Below are positions 35,886 to 46,254 of a DNA stretch of 64,000 nt, one piece after another (the stretch's first letter is position 1; the number at the start of each line of letters is the position of its first letter). Made by a program: the position numbers and the translations under genes. Under the pieces are notes generated by a model. It did not search any database, was not told the DNA's origin, and was given only the letters and a program-made list of their open reading frames with translations. This DNA comes from Cryptomeria japonica. Its lineage: Eukaryota > Streptophyta > Pinopsida > Cupressales > Cupressaceae. The stretch lies in contig NC_081410.1 of assembly GCF_030272615.1 (NCBI RefSeq), forward strand, positions 227,884,915-227,948,914, read 5' to 3'.

Positions 35886-38752
35886 CAGTCATTATCAAAT
35901 AAGGTAGATTACAATCATTTCTTTCTCTTTTTTTTTTTGAAGCTATGTAAAGTCTAAGTGGAGCATCGTCTTCTTCATCATTTCCCCCATCTTCGGATGT
36001 TCTGCCCTCTTCTCGTGCTCTTGATGTATGCCTAGTCCTATACAAAGGATGAGGATGCTGAACCAAAGGGGGGTCCTCTGCAATAACAAAGAATTGGGTT
36101 AAATTCAAAACATTTTTTTATTATTGTTACAAGTATTTCATTAATTTAAAGAACACAACCATTACACTCTTTACCTGATGGGGCCACATCATCTTCCACA
36201 TCATTTTGTCTAGCCTCAACCTTGACATGTTGAACACCCTCTAGATCCTCTGGAGTTGAAATACGAAACATTACATTAATCAATACACCAATTGCAATTA
36301 AATTTGTTTAAAGGAATAATAGTGGTCCTCTTTACCTGATTGGGGAACATCACGTTCCTTATGTTGTCTACCCGGATCATGCTCCACTTGGTCACCACCG
36401 ACTACATGCTCTAAAATATTAACAATAAAGGTTACATTAATTACTACACTAATTTTCAATTTAAGATGTTTAATTGTATTAATAATTACATAAATTTTTT
36501 TGAATAGCAAATGAATACCTCCACTACTAGGATGCACATCCGGACCTTCATGTACAGGTTCTGTTCCACGATTATCATGCTGCATTCCAATGTCACGCGC
36601 AGTGTTATCATTGCTTGCTTATTTAAAAAAAATATAGTCACTTTATGTTGAAACTTAACATCAAATAGATTATTGGTTAAGTATTCAATTTGAAATAATT
36701 TTCATTTAGCTTATTTACCATTGTGACAGATGCATTAGAATCTCGTGTTTGCCCACTCAATTCTCGTAGCTGTTCAACCATGACTATATAGCCTTGCGGG
36801 TAGCCAATTCTCTTGTCATCTTTTGTGGGCCCTCTATTGAATTCAGAGCCCTGCATTTTTGCTTAGTATTGTGAATTTTGCTTGTATTGTTTGATCAAAA
36901 AAAAATTGTTTACAATTTATAATTATTTTGATGTGATACTTAATTTACTGATTCTTACAATTCATGCGACAAGTTTCATATAACCACCAGAGCCGAGTTT
37001 GTGTTGCCCATGCTTTTCTTGTCTTGCCTTGGTTGCCTTTGACGTGTCACTCAATCTATGAAAAGTTTGAAATATGTTAGATTATATAAATATAATGAAT
37101 AATTAGTACATATTCACATTCTTAATAGTATCACATACCTTCTTCTAGCATCTGGTGGTGTATTTCCTTTTTTCCTTTCAATTCTCTCCTTTGCATCCAA
37201 AATCAGGTCCTTCCACTCCCTCTTTGGAATCATGGGGGGATGCTCATACTTTACGTTCTTCTCTAAATGTGTCCTATATTGGTCCCTCACATACTTTAGA
37301 TATGTGCCAGCTTTTTCCAGGAGCTTAGTCTTGTCGAATGTGTCATTTCCAAACAACCCTACCATACGGTTTGTGAGTTCATCTTTTAACTTTTTTTCTT
37401 GGTCATTCCACCTTTAAAGCAAAAACAAACTTGTTAGATTTAGAAAGAAACTGAAGCTACCTTTGATATAGTTCAAGAAATGGATAAAAGGAAAACTATT
37501 CTAGCAATGATATGAAATCAAAATAGTGGATAAGGGTTAGTTCACGTACGATGTTCCACCTTTTACGTATGGTGGGCCCAAATATCTGCAATGTAATGTC
37601 ATTAAGATTTTTATAAAAAATATCATTTCCTGCAAAAAAAACATGGGGTCATTAGTCCAAAATGAGTGATCAGTAAGTAAATTACAATTAGACTATATAT
37701 AATAATAATTTTAAAGTACCTGGAACCTTCTGTATCTTCAAGGGAATCAATTCTTCGTCTCTCACCACCAATGTGGCTTGCAACGTTCCCGTACTAGCAA
37801 TATAGGAAGATCCAGGAAATGATGGTATGTTATCACCAGTAGTCACCTCTGGCGCATCCTCATGTGCATCTCCTGCCACAGTAAATGAATCCACTATGAA
37901 ATGCCTCCAAGAAAGAACACTTCAAGGGTAATAAACACATAACGAAAGAGAGAGAAAAAGAGGGATCTACCACCAGTGGGCGGGTCAACACGAGCCGGTG
38001 CAACATACGATGTCTGCATGCTACGTGTTGTCGACATTGCAGTCAGCAATACAGTTGGGGTCGACCTCAGACCCATGTCAGCACCTGAAGAGTAATACAT
38101 TAAATATATAAAACATTAAAAAAGCAAGTTCACAAGTCCAAAGGAGTGGTTTTAATATATAGAATATGGTCATCACCTGAACTATCCACAATACCCTGAT
38201 CATCGCCACCAGGATGATGAGCCCTTATAAATTTCTGTAAAAACAACACATACATATTTTAGTTAATGACATAAAAGAGAAAAAAATATAAACCATTATT
38301 GAACTTTTGTTATGATTAAAGCTTTCATTACTGCTTACTTGCAAGTTTTCCACTGTCCGCAACAATAGTTGCACCCTCTCTGTTATCTCATCAATCTGAG
38401 GGCTTATGGTTTCCAAATCGACAATCTCTTGGCTAATTTTTCTAATATTCGTTTGTACCAATTGTATAGGGTTTGTGCTAAGTGCGATGTCATCAGCGCA
38501 TAACACTGTCGAGCGCCCCACATCCCTATGGAGGTACTGAGGTACTGCAGGTTCCTTTCCCTTATCCCAAACATCCGTCTGTGACAAGAATATAATTAAC
38601 ACTATCAAAATTACTTCAAAACACTCAAGAAAAGATCATAATGTAATAGTTTGCTTCTATCTAATTTGTACAATTACAATGAGGTTTACCTGCTCTGTAG
38701 AAGTGTCAAGACCTACACCCCTATCTGTGCTATGTGGTGGATCCATGTGGCC
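35851..38752 (-). CDS. TNP1-like (Transposase_24 family) multi-exon gene of the CACTA element
   Basis: The minus strand carries a chain of exons with matching splice sites, at about 38752-38690 (possible start ATG at 38746), 38578-38339, 38234-38177, 38084-37971, 37872-37720, 37629-37550, 37411-37139, 37055-36959, 36850-36719, 36610-36519, 36410-36336, 36249-36175 and 36077-35851. Phases agree across most junctions; those around 37629-37411 and the start of 36610 are unclear. The exon at 38578 gives a coiled coil ('LQ'-ending, heptad-like). The exon at 37411 has 'TYLKYVRDQYRTHLEKNVKY' and 'PPMIPKREWKDLI', the hallmark of plant Transposase_24 proteins, which bind subterminal repeats in CACTA elements. 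The last exon is acidic, then basic ('KKKRERND'). One TGA near 36963 falls in frame, so this copy may be slightly damaged. Confidence 0.7.
36175..36410 (-). repeat. Tandemly duplicated 75-nt phase-1 exons
   Basis: Exons 36410-36336 and 36249-36175 are both exactly 75 nt, enter and leave in phase 1, start 'ag(g/c)at...' after 'ttttag'/'ctccag' and end 'cc(c)atcag' before 'gtaaagag'. The next exon (36077 downward) starts the same way ('aggacc') and shares the motif VQH. Two and probably three exons therefore derive from one. Being symmetric, they can be gained or skipped without breaking the frame. Confidence 0.75.
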
Positions 38753-38885
38753 CTATGACAAAGAAAAAATATAAAAACATTAGCGAAATGAAACCAATAG
38801 ACTTAGCAAAAAAACTTAATAATACAATGGTTTATTGGATTCATTAATTGGAAGTTGGCTTAAATGGTATATATATAGTACGTAC

Positions 38886-39811
38886 CACCCCCATGATAGT
38901 AACTTTGTTTGTATCTATATGATTCAAATTGTAATCGATTAGTAGCTCTTCCCCTGCACTTATTGATTTTATCGCACATACAAACACACAATTTCCCTCA
39001 CGTGCCTCAAATATGCAATTGGGTTGCTTATTAGTTGACCTAGGTCATGTACTATTTATAAAACCTGCAATATTCCCTGTTGATTTTGGCCTTCCATCAA
39101 TGTATACAACCACTCATTTACTTTGATCATTATCTTTTTGTTGTATATAATTGGCTGACAGTGCATACCTACACATACTTTTTTTATATCGAACAATCTG
39201 CATCCAATCATTATAATTGTAACAAGGTCCAACAAACTCCATCAATTCAGCAACTTTGTTGTAACATACCTTTATGTTGTCCATGGAAAATAGGCCCAAA
39301 CCATGTAACGACGAAGGTGATATGCGATATATCCTCTCATTAACACAAAAATCAATGTTTATTGGAGGAAGTTCCTTGGGTACACATTGTTTTAGTAGAT
39401 GTTTGTACCTCAAGGGCACCTCAATGTTGCCTTTGGTCTCATCATTATAAGAACATGACCCCCCTTGAGCAAGAAAAAATTCCATGCGTTTATTGAATTT
39501 TCTTCTAATCTTTTGACCTCTAGTTGATCTCCCTATTTGAGATCTACTACATGTCTCACTTTCCTCTTCTATTCTTGCATTTCCCTCACTCGAGGAAGAC
39601 ACATCTGACAAATACCTATTTGGTGATACTTGTGCACCATCAAATGAGAGAGCTAGTTGGTAATGAGAGAGATATTTTGCAAATGAGGGTAATATTGATG
39701 AAGAAGTCAGCCATAAATTTGATGTTGAGATTAAAATTTGAGTAAGTCCAACTGAGGCCTCAAGTGTTGATAACTGTATTAGATTTGCTGCTAATGTTGA
39801 GGTTTGAAAAA
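38886..39811 (-). pseudogene. SET-domain protein exon carried by the CACTA element
   Basis: One long minus-strand exon runs from an acceptor ('cttcctcag') at about 39812 to a donor ('gtacgt') at 38885. It encodes a Ser/Leu-rich N-terminus, an acidic then basic linker ('RSTRGQKIRRKFNKRMEFF'), and a SET domain: 'SPSSLHGLGLFSMDNIKV' (N-SET start, compare S-xx-H-G-x-G-L-F/V), 'GNIAGFINST' followed by 'NKQPNCIFE' (the N-H-S-x-x-P-N-C region), and 'ISAGEELLIDYNLN' (the G-E-E-L-x-x-D-Y catalytic end). SET domains methylate lysines, usually on histones. Two in-frame TGA codons (39114-39116 and about 39045-39047) interrupt this copy, each one transition away from a sense codon. It lies between the TNP2 and TNP1-like exons on the same strand and could splice to the latter. 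Confidence 0.75.
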
Positions 39812-40376
39812 CTGAGGAAGTTTGTTTTTCTTTTAATTTTTAAAAAATATATTATTTCTATAAGGTGTATTGACTTATACCTGTCGATCCATGAGACTGT
39901 GCAGGATTGGTTCCTACACCAACAATTGAGCATCATAAGCATTACATTTGTAATTTGATAAACAATAAATACTGCAGTATCATAAGCATCATATATGTAA
40001 TTGAGCATCATAAGAATCACATATGTATCATCATAAACATGTAATCCATCACATACGTATCATAAATCACCATCCATCACATAGCTAATAAGTAGTCCAC
40101 ATTCCATAAATAAACACAAAGTTCAAAAAATGTCACATGTATCATCATAAGCATGTAATCCATCACATATGTATTTTAAATCACCATCTATCACATAGCT
40201 AGAGGTGCATCATGAATTAATTAAGTAATGGCATTAGAATTCAAAACATATGAATTATTTATGTAACCATATAAGTCAAATCAATTTCTATCAAGCTATT
40301 AATATTAAATAGATAATATAATAATTGCATCTCATACATTTCATTCATGTCATTGATCTTCTTCTTCATCCAACTC
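39812..40376 (-). other. CACTA internal spacer with a 114-bp-spaced duplication
   Basis: Between the SET exon and the TNP2 acidic tail there is no coding signal. A 63-bp segment 'gtatcatcata(a/g)acatgt' at 40025-40087 is repeated at 40139-40201 with a few differences. Confidence 0.7.
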
Positions 40377-40447
<71 letters not shown>

Positions 40448-40590
40448 CATCATCATCATCATCATCGTCGTCGTCGTCATCGTCATTGTGTTCGTCATCG
40501 TCATCGTTGTCACCATCACCGTCACCATCACCATCACCATCACCATCACCATCACCATCACCATCACCATCACCATCACCATCACCATCA
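40377..40590. repeat. GAT trinucleotide array that turns into its own complement, then ATC/ACC array
   Basis: About 70 bp of 'gat' repeats (40377-40447) pass directly into 'catcatcat' (to about 40466), so the two halves can pair as a hairpin. This is followed by 'gtc' and then about 80 bp of 'accatc'. On the minus strand the second part reads as an Asp-Gly repeat continuing the acidic tail of the TNP2-like exon. Plus-strand poly-Asp/poly-His/poly-Met frames are artefacts. Confidence 0.9.
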
Positions 40591-41490
40591 TCATTAGCAG
40601 CAGCAGCATCATCATCATCAGCTTCTTCTTCGTGTACATTTCCGTCAGGAACATCATCGACTAACTATCCCAGAATCACAAGTTTTCTTCATGTCATCCA
40701 ACTGTTTGATGCGAAATTTATGACCATTGTAGCACATAGCCTTATGGTGTTTGACTTGCAATATGTCTAACATATTAAAATTATTGCATCATGAGTTGAT
40801 AAACATACGGGTGATTAATAAAATTATACGTACCTGTTGATCTCTTAAACCATATGCTAAATCAATTTCCCTTTGTGTAACATTGGAATCTCCATTACGA
40901 TGAGCTTCTTTAACCAATGAAGCGACACCATCCCATGTTAATGTGTGACCAGAATGTTGACATTGTTCAATCCACACCGTCATCCAATCAAGATTGTTTG
41001 CAATATACAAATGTAGCGCATCCCACTCCCGACCAACTGTACAAATAATTAATAGACCACTTACAACTGATTTATTTAGAAGATGAAGAATTAATTTACT
41101 ACAATAACATCTTATAATTACCTCTCACTTTCTTCAATCTACCTTTCCCCATCAAGTGCTCCCCTTCAAATTTATTAATGGGGTTGGGATCCCAAATGCG
41201 ATCTACGTGGATTTTTGCTGCAAACTTAGGAAGATATTCAGTAATGTACACCATAGTTTGGTATACCATATATCCCTCCACCATAGAACCCTTAGGATGT
41301 GCTCTTTGTCGAACCAAAGCCTTCAAAAATTTCAAGTGCCTCTCAACCATCCACATTGACCTAGTGTATTCAGGTCCACACAATTCAATCTCCTCAACTT
41401 GGTGTATGAGGTAGTGTTCTTGTGCATTGAAAAAAGTTGAAGGTAGACACTTTTGCATTTCACATAAATCATTTATCTTATCCATCTTTC
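40560..41490 (-). pseudogene. C-terminal exons of a TNP2-type CACTA transposase
   Basis: Exon 41490-41122 has 'STFFNAQEHYLIHQVEEIEL' and 'MWMVERHLKFLKALVRQRAH', matching the DUF4218 region of TNP2 proteins (family form F-F-x-x-x-x-H-L-x-x-H-x-x-x-E). Donor 'gtaatt' is at 41121. Exon 41036-40834 ('DWMTVWIEQCQ...VTQREIDLAYGLRDQQ') has acceptor 'tttgtacag' and donor 'gtacgt'. A third exon starts near 40755 with 'NGHKFRIKQLDDMKKTCDSG', which fits the N-G-x-x-F/F-x-T...Q-N-S-G block. It then enters an acidic stretch ('PDGNVHEEEADDDD') after a frameshift near 40655. The DDE catalytic core, zinc-binding and other N-terminal domains are not seen upstream, so this is a truncated transposase. Confidence 0.75.
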
Positions 41491-43348
41491 TTACGCAAAT
41501 GGTGAATTTTTCCTATCCTTAGATGACTACACTCCCATTTAGGTGAATCTATCTAGTTTTAGTCTCCTTCCATTATTTTGTCCAAATTTGTATCCTCTAG
41601 TTTACATGAATCTACTTGTTCTTAGGAAAATCAACCGTACCATTCTAAGGAAAATTCACCTTGTCATCATCCTTAATCATCTACCTTTCAAGTGTATAGT
41701 CCATCCATCCTTGGGAGAATCTAACATATTATAGGGAAAATCCACTCCCTCTTAGGTGAATCCACCTTTTCCACCTTCTCATTAATCTATTATTCGTTCT
41801 AAGAAGGACACAAAAGTGGATAGAAAACAATAGAGGAGATAGTACTCAAACAAGTACTAAGGAATTGCATTAGTGACATGTCACAAATGTGAGTTATACA
41901 TGTTCCAAATTGATTGATTCTCATGAAGGAACTAAGTTATGTACAATAAATAGCCACCCAAGAAACCCATTTGCTTTAGGCAAACTATCTTCTTAGTAGT
42001 AGCTTAATTCTTGAGACACTTGATTTAGATATGATCTTGTAAATGGTGTTAAAAAGAGTAATTAGTCACCAACCAACCACACTCTTCATTTGTATATTTA
42101 AGAATTAGTTTGGTCAAACCTTGATTGTAACAAGCATAACCAAATCCTCCATGATAAAGTTAACAACAAATATATTATTGCATAACCAAATCTTTGTGGT
42201 GGGTGTGTTCAACAAATATATTATTGCGTAAATTGCTTTTGTCCAAAATGTAGGAACTTGATCTACATATCCATGAAGGCATGATTAGGTCTCTATACAA
42301 CACTGTTTTGTTGATGCATATATGTAGTGGTTAGTTGTTTTCTTTTAGTTGTGGATAAACCATTTTGAGTGAATTTCTCATTTACTTGAGCATTTTGCAT
42401 TTAGAGAACAACTGGATGACCATTCAACAAGGGGTTTAAACTCTTTGAACTTCACAAATGCTTGAGCTTTTCTTGTCAAGCAATGTACCCACATCTTAAA
42501 GACATCAAATTATGAAAGATGATAGTCCCAAATCTGCAAATGATTGTCACAACATAGTGAATAAGGGAAATCCATAGATACATTAATGAGTAGCCCTAGA
42601 TCAATACAAAGAGAGAACATGCATGCTAAGGGAGCATTGAACAAGCCTTTTCAGGATAATATAATGGTAGTAAAAGAAATCAATAAAGAGCATAAGTTCA
42701 TCAAGAACAATTTTAGCCACAAAGATCTAAGGTAATCATAGAGGAGCTGATAATAAGTGAGTTCAAGAAGACACACTCAAGCCTTCATCACATTCCATAA
42801 AAAGAAAATCATTATTCCATATAATTGGAAGGAAATGATATATGGCAAAGATTACTATGAAGGTCTAAAATAGTAAAAGAGATGAGACTAATCTTTTATT
42901 TCTACTTACAACAGTGAATTGGTTGAGATATACTCATAGACAAAGTGAATGACATGTATGAGAACAACCTCAATAAAGGTAAAAAGGACAATAAATAGTA
43001 GTGATAGATGACAATGCATTGAATGTGCCAAGAAAAAGACAGTGGAAGCCATGGAGAAATCACTATCAAAACAAAGCCATTAAATAAAACTATGTTGGTG
43101 CAGCTTGAGAAGCACAGTAGAACACTACTTGGTCCTTGAAAAGCATGTAGTCACAATGATTGAAAACCACAATGACAACATAGAGGGCATGAATGTTTGG
43201 AGTATTTCCATTCTTAAGAATCTCATGATAGTCCATTATTAGGACAGGTGAAGTGCACTATGAAAGTGTCTTAAAAAGCTAATATAGCCATAAGTGATAG
43301 TGCCAATGCTTTGAGTTCAAATCATCATGAAATATAGTCATGTTTATC
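41491..43348. other. CACTA 5' internal region lacking the transposase core
   Basis: Where the TNP2 catalytic exons should lie there is AT-rich sequence with no recognisable domain on either strand. 41540-41790 has loosely repeated 'ggaaaat(c/t)cac' phrases. I read this as replacement or decay of the TNP2 5' half. Confidence 0.5.
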
Positions 43349-43600
43349 TCAATGCAAAGTTTGCCAGCATCCTCCCTGCGTGTGCCAAAATAGGAGCTTT
43401 GGAACAAGGTATGGACATCCATCAAAGCATAATCGAAGGGGGTTTTTTTGTCAAAAATTAGTTGCAAATGCTCCAATAACAAAAATCGCAAAATGGGGTA
43501 GCATACACACGGCATGTGAACTGTATGACGGAATACCTCAAAGAGATGTCATTTCATGGAGTTTTAAGATCGCAAGATATGCACAAAATGGATTAATTCG
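43349..43600 (+). pseudogene. PPR (pentatricopeptide repeat, PLS class) gene fragment captured in the CACTA element
   Basis: The plus strand encodes 'FASILPACAKIGALEQGMDI' followed by 'HQSIIEGG', and after a frameshift near 43450 'KWGSIHTACELYDGIPQRDV' then 'ISWSFKIARYAQNG'. These match successive L, S and P-type PPR motifs of plant organelle RNA-editing factors (C-G-S-I...A-x-x-L-F-D-x-M-P-x-R-D-V-x-S-W). About 80 residues (a bit over two motifs) remain. It runs opposite to the CACTA genes, about 330 bp inside the 5' TIR, so it was probably picked up by the element. There is no start and no targeting peptide. Confidence 0.8.
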
Positions 43601-43901
43601 CAAAAAAAAACCAGTTGCCCTTGATTGCGAAAAAAAATTAGTTGCCCTTCATTGAAAAACAAAGAGTTCCTTTGATTGCAAAAAAAACCTTACCTTGCTT
43701 GTGCAGAGATTGCTCCGGTGGGGGGGGGGCAGGGAGGCAAGACGGTCGCCGCTTGCTTCGGTTTGCTTTCACAATGAAAATGCGTTGTGTTTTTTTTTTT
43801 TTAATAAAGTGCCCGAGGTTGTCGGAATTCTGACAAACATGAGCATTTTTTTATAAAAAAATCAAATTTTCACACAATGCTCCTTGTCCGTTGGAAACCT
43901 C
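43601..43901. other. CACTA 5' subterminal region
   Basis: A-rich repeats of 'agttgcccttgattgcgaaaa' type run at 43610-43690, then a G run (43720-43728) and 'gttgtcggaattctgac' at 43818-43834. The last echoes the motifs in the other subterminal region (29.55-29.99 kb). Confidence 0.6.
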
Positions 43902-43931
43902 TGTCGGAATTTGACCCCAAATGTATTAGTG
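43902..43931. repeat. CACTA terminal inverted repeat, 5' end of element
   Basis: The reverse complement starts CACTAATACATTTGGGGTCA and matches the other terminus at 29529. The base after 43931 begins flanking LTR sequence. Confidence 0.85.
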
Positions 43932-44575
43932 ATTATCCATACACATCCTCCAAAGAAAACCTAGACCAAAAGAATATGATCCAAGTAGAATATAACATCA
44001 TAGTCAATCGAAGACCAGAATAGTTGTCACTTAGAACTCAAAACATCATAACTTCACTTGCCAATCAAGTTGCCACTTGAAAATTGAAGAAGAACACTAC
44101 ATGGATCATAAGAACAAATCCTCGAAATTGCAACACCCGAATCCACATATCTAAAAGCCATTAGGCATACTTCAGACCTGTTATGATAGACAACCTTACT
44201 ATCAGAAGAAACAATAACCAACTTTGCCAACTGAGCAGTAGAGGACCTGAAAAGAAGATAGTACAATGTACATAGAGCATATACATCATATGTAGAATCA
44301 TAGTATATAATCTTCATATGTTGGAGGAATACAAGACATTCTTCCATTGAGATATATGAATTATTGTTTCTTCCATATAGAAACTTACACTATACCAATC
44401 TTTTGGAAACACAACAACATTTTCACCAATACCAGAACACTCAACATTGTACATAAATACTCTTTCTTGCATATAGAATTATCTTCTATACTATTCTTAC
44501 TTCCATATCAATACAAGACAATTTGACATCAAAAGACAACACAAGATAGGTTGACATCAATGACAATAAGGCACA
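43932..44575 (-). mobile_element. Copia LTR, minus strand, second part (beyond the CACTA insertion; fossil)
   Basis: The end near 44540-44575 ('gttgacatcaatgacaataagg', then 'cacaacaa') mirrors the start of the LTR at 4345 ('gatatcaatgataacaaag ... tgcaaca'). Combined with 28571-29528 this gives an LTR of about 1.6 kb. No purine tract follows, so it looks like a solo LTR. The join is inferred, not proven. Confidence 0.45.
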
Positions 44576-44589
44576 ACAACTCAAGTTTC

Positions 44590-44680
44590 CAACACCTATG
44601 TATGTATGCATGTACATGTATGCATTTACACATGTACATACATATATATATACATATACATATACATATACATTGGATAA
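44590..44680. repeat. TATG/ACATA microsatellite
   Basis: Imperfect 'tatgtatg', 'acatgta' and 'atatacatatac' repeats, like the tract around the hAT element at 12.2-13.4 kb. Confidence 0.8.
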
Positions 44681-45980
44681 GTGCATCGAAAGTTATAAAA
44701 AAAAATCCATGCATGTGTACTTGAGGAATATTAAGACATTTTTAAATAAAATAAAATAATTTTTTTTATTCAAAATATTTAAAAAATCATACAATTTAAA
44801 AAACAAAGAAGTACTTGATCATTTTGGTGGTGGCTTCATCATTGTTTTTTATACAATGAATAAACATGACAATTTTGAAGCTAAAAAATATTAAATATGA
44901 AACTACATCTTTACAAGAGATCATAAAGTTCCAATCATTGAGCTTGCTCATCTATGCCTAAAAGGGCATGACCAAAATTTGAATATATAACATGAGCATG
45001 CATGTGAGTGCGTTACAAAGAACTCATGTTATATAACACAAGTGTGCAATGAAATCACTACAAGTAATATAAATGGATATCCTCTTTCTCTCCCTTACCC
45101 TACTATCTATCTCTCTTATTTTTTACACAGAGATATTTTTAGATATTTTATTTTCAATTGAAAAAATTACAATAAGGCTATACTATGCCACTTAATTAAA
45201 TTTTGATATTGCCCAAAAAATTGCAATAATATTAAATTTCCAAGCATATTACTAAAATAGGCATTTCTTGTCCAAATTAAATTAAATTACTTTAATATGT
45301 GTGTTAAAATATAATTTGGTGTTACATTTTACTATAAAATCTGATGCAGCCAAGGTAAGGAGATCCAATGAAGGACAACCCATCCTTGTAGCTAAATACA
45401 AAAACCATGCAAAACATACCGGTAACCGGTAACACAATGCCAAAAATAGCAGAAAGAACAACCGATAACAAGACATAATACATAACCGGTAAACAATATG
45501 AACAATTCTAGAAATAGAGATGCACAAGGGTTACGATGTCAATGATAGAAATGGAGAGCATGGGAGATGAAAAAATCGTCTGAAATGGTATTGAGAAATG
45601 GATGGAAATGGATTGGAAGCGTGTAAAGGAGAGGCATGACAATGATCCTAAATAAATATGAGAAAGATTTGGAGAATAACATCTAGATTTGCATCGATGA
45701 TTAGAGATTAAAGTTGGATGAAATATGAATCTTTTGGGTGCTAGGACTTGATTGTGCCCACAATCATGTCCACCTAATATTTTGACATTTGGCATATGTG
45801 ATTATGTAAAGAGCTCTTGTTTGTTGTAAAATCTTAGTTTCTATTGATAATATTTGCATCTAAAAAGGGTGGCACTAAGAAGCACCTTTTAAAGTTTGCT
45901 ATATGTATAGAAGGAAGTATGAAACATCCTTAATGATAATTAGGCCTCATGCTTGATTCAATACAACTAAAATAGACAAA
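44681..45980. other. Spacer without recognisable gene
   Basis: AT-rich. 'ataccggtaaccggtaac' at 45417-45433 and other 'accggt' blocks to 45490 recall those in the LTR at 9.3-10.3 kb, so a scrap of a related LTR may be present. No domain is recognisable. Confidence 0.4.
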
Positions 45981-46254
45981 CAAAGAAAGTTAGATGCAAA
46001 TACCATGAACAAACAACATGATGCAAACTAAGACTTAAGACAAATTGTTTCTTTCATCAATGCGATTGATAGATGATTTGTTAGTAAAAAAAAAAGAAAA
46101 TAACTCTCACAAAATAACAAAGAAAGTTAGATGCAAATACCATGAACAAACAACATGATACAAACTAAGACTTAAGACAAATTGTTTCTTTCATCAATGC
46201 GATTGATAGATGATTTGTTAGTTTAAAAAAAAAAAATAACTCTCACAAAATATA
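45981..46254. repeat. 137-bp tandem duplication, two nearly identical copies
   Basis: 45981-46117 is repeated from 46118. The copies differ by about one substitution in the first 100 bp and by the length of an A run. The high identity makes it one of the youngest events in the window. Confidence 0.9.

Larger units (their letters stand above)
29529..43931 (-). mobile_element. CACTA (En/Spm) DNA transposon, 14.4 kb, carrying a SET-domain gene
   Basis: The left end is CACTAGTACATTCGGGTCAA and the reverse complement of the right end is CACTAATACATTTGGGGTCA. They agree over about 30 bp with few mismatches. Flanking triplets are 'atg' and 'att', so the expected 3-bp duplication is not perfect. 'gtcggaatt(t)tgac'-type motifs cluster inside both ends, as expected of subterminal TNPA-binding repeats. 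Genes read on the minus strand: TNP2 C-terminal exons (41485-40640), a SET-domain exon (39811-38886) and a TNP1-like multi-exon gene (38752-35851). A PPR fragment lies at 43349-43600. No TNP2 catalytic domain was found at 41.5-43.9 kb, so the copy looks non-autonomous. Older LTR-element debris is nested at 31.0-34.3 kb. Confidence 0.85.

Noticed and set aside
40325-40664. Plus- and minus-strand frames of poly-Asp, poly-His, poly-Met and poly-Ile
   Set aside because: All are translations of the trinucleotide microsatellite. Only the minus-strand Asp-Gly part has a plausible link to a neighbouring exon.
29529-43931. That the CACTA flanks show a perfect 3-bp target duplication
   Set aside because: The flanking triplets are atg and att, so only two of three bases agree. 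I kept the element on TIR and gene evidence instead.
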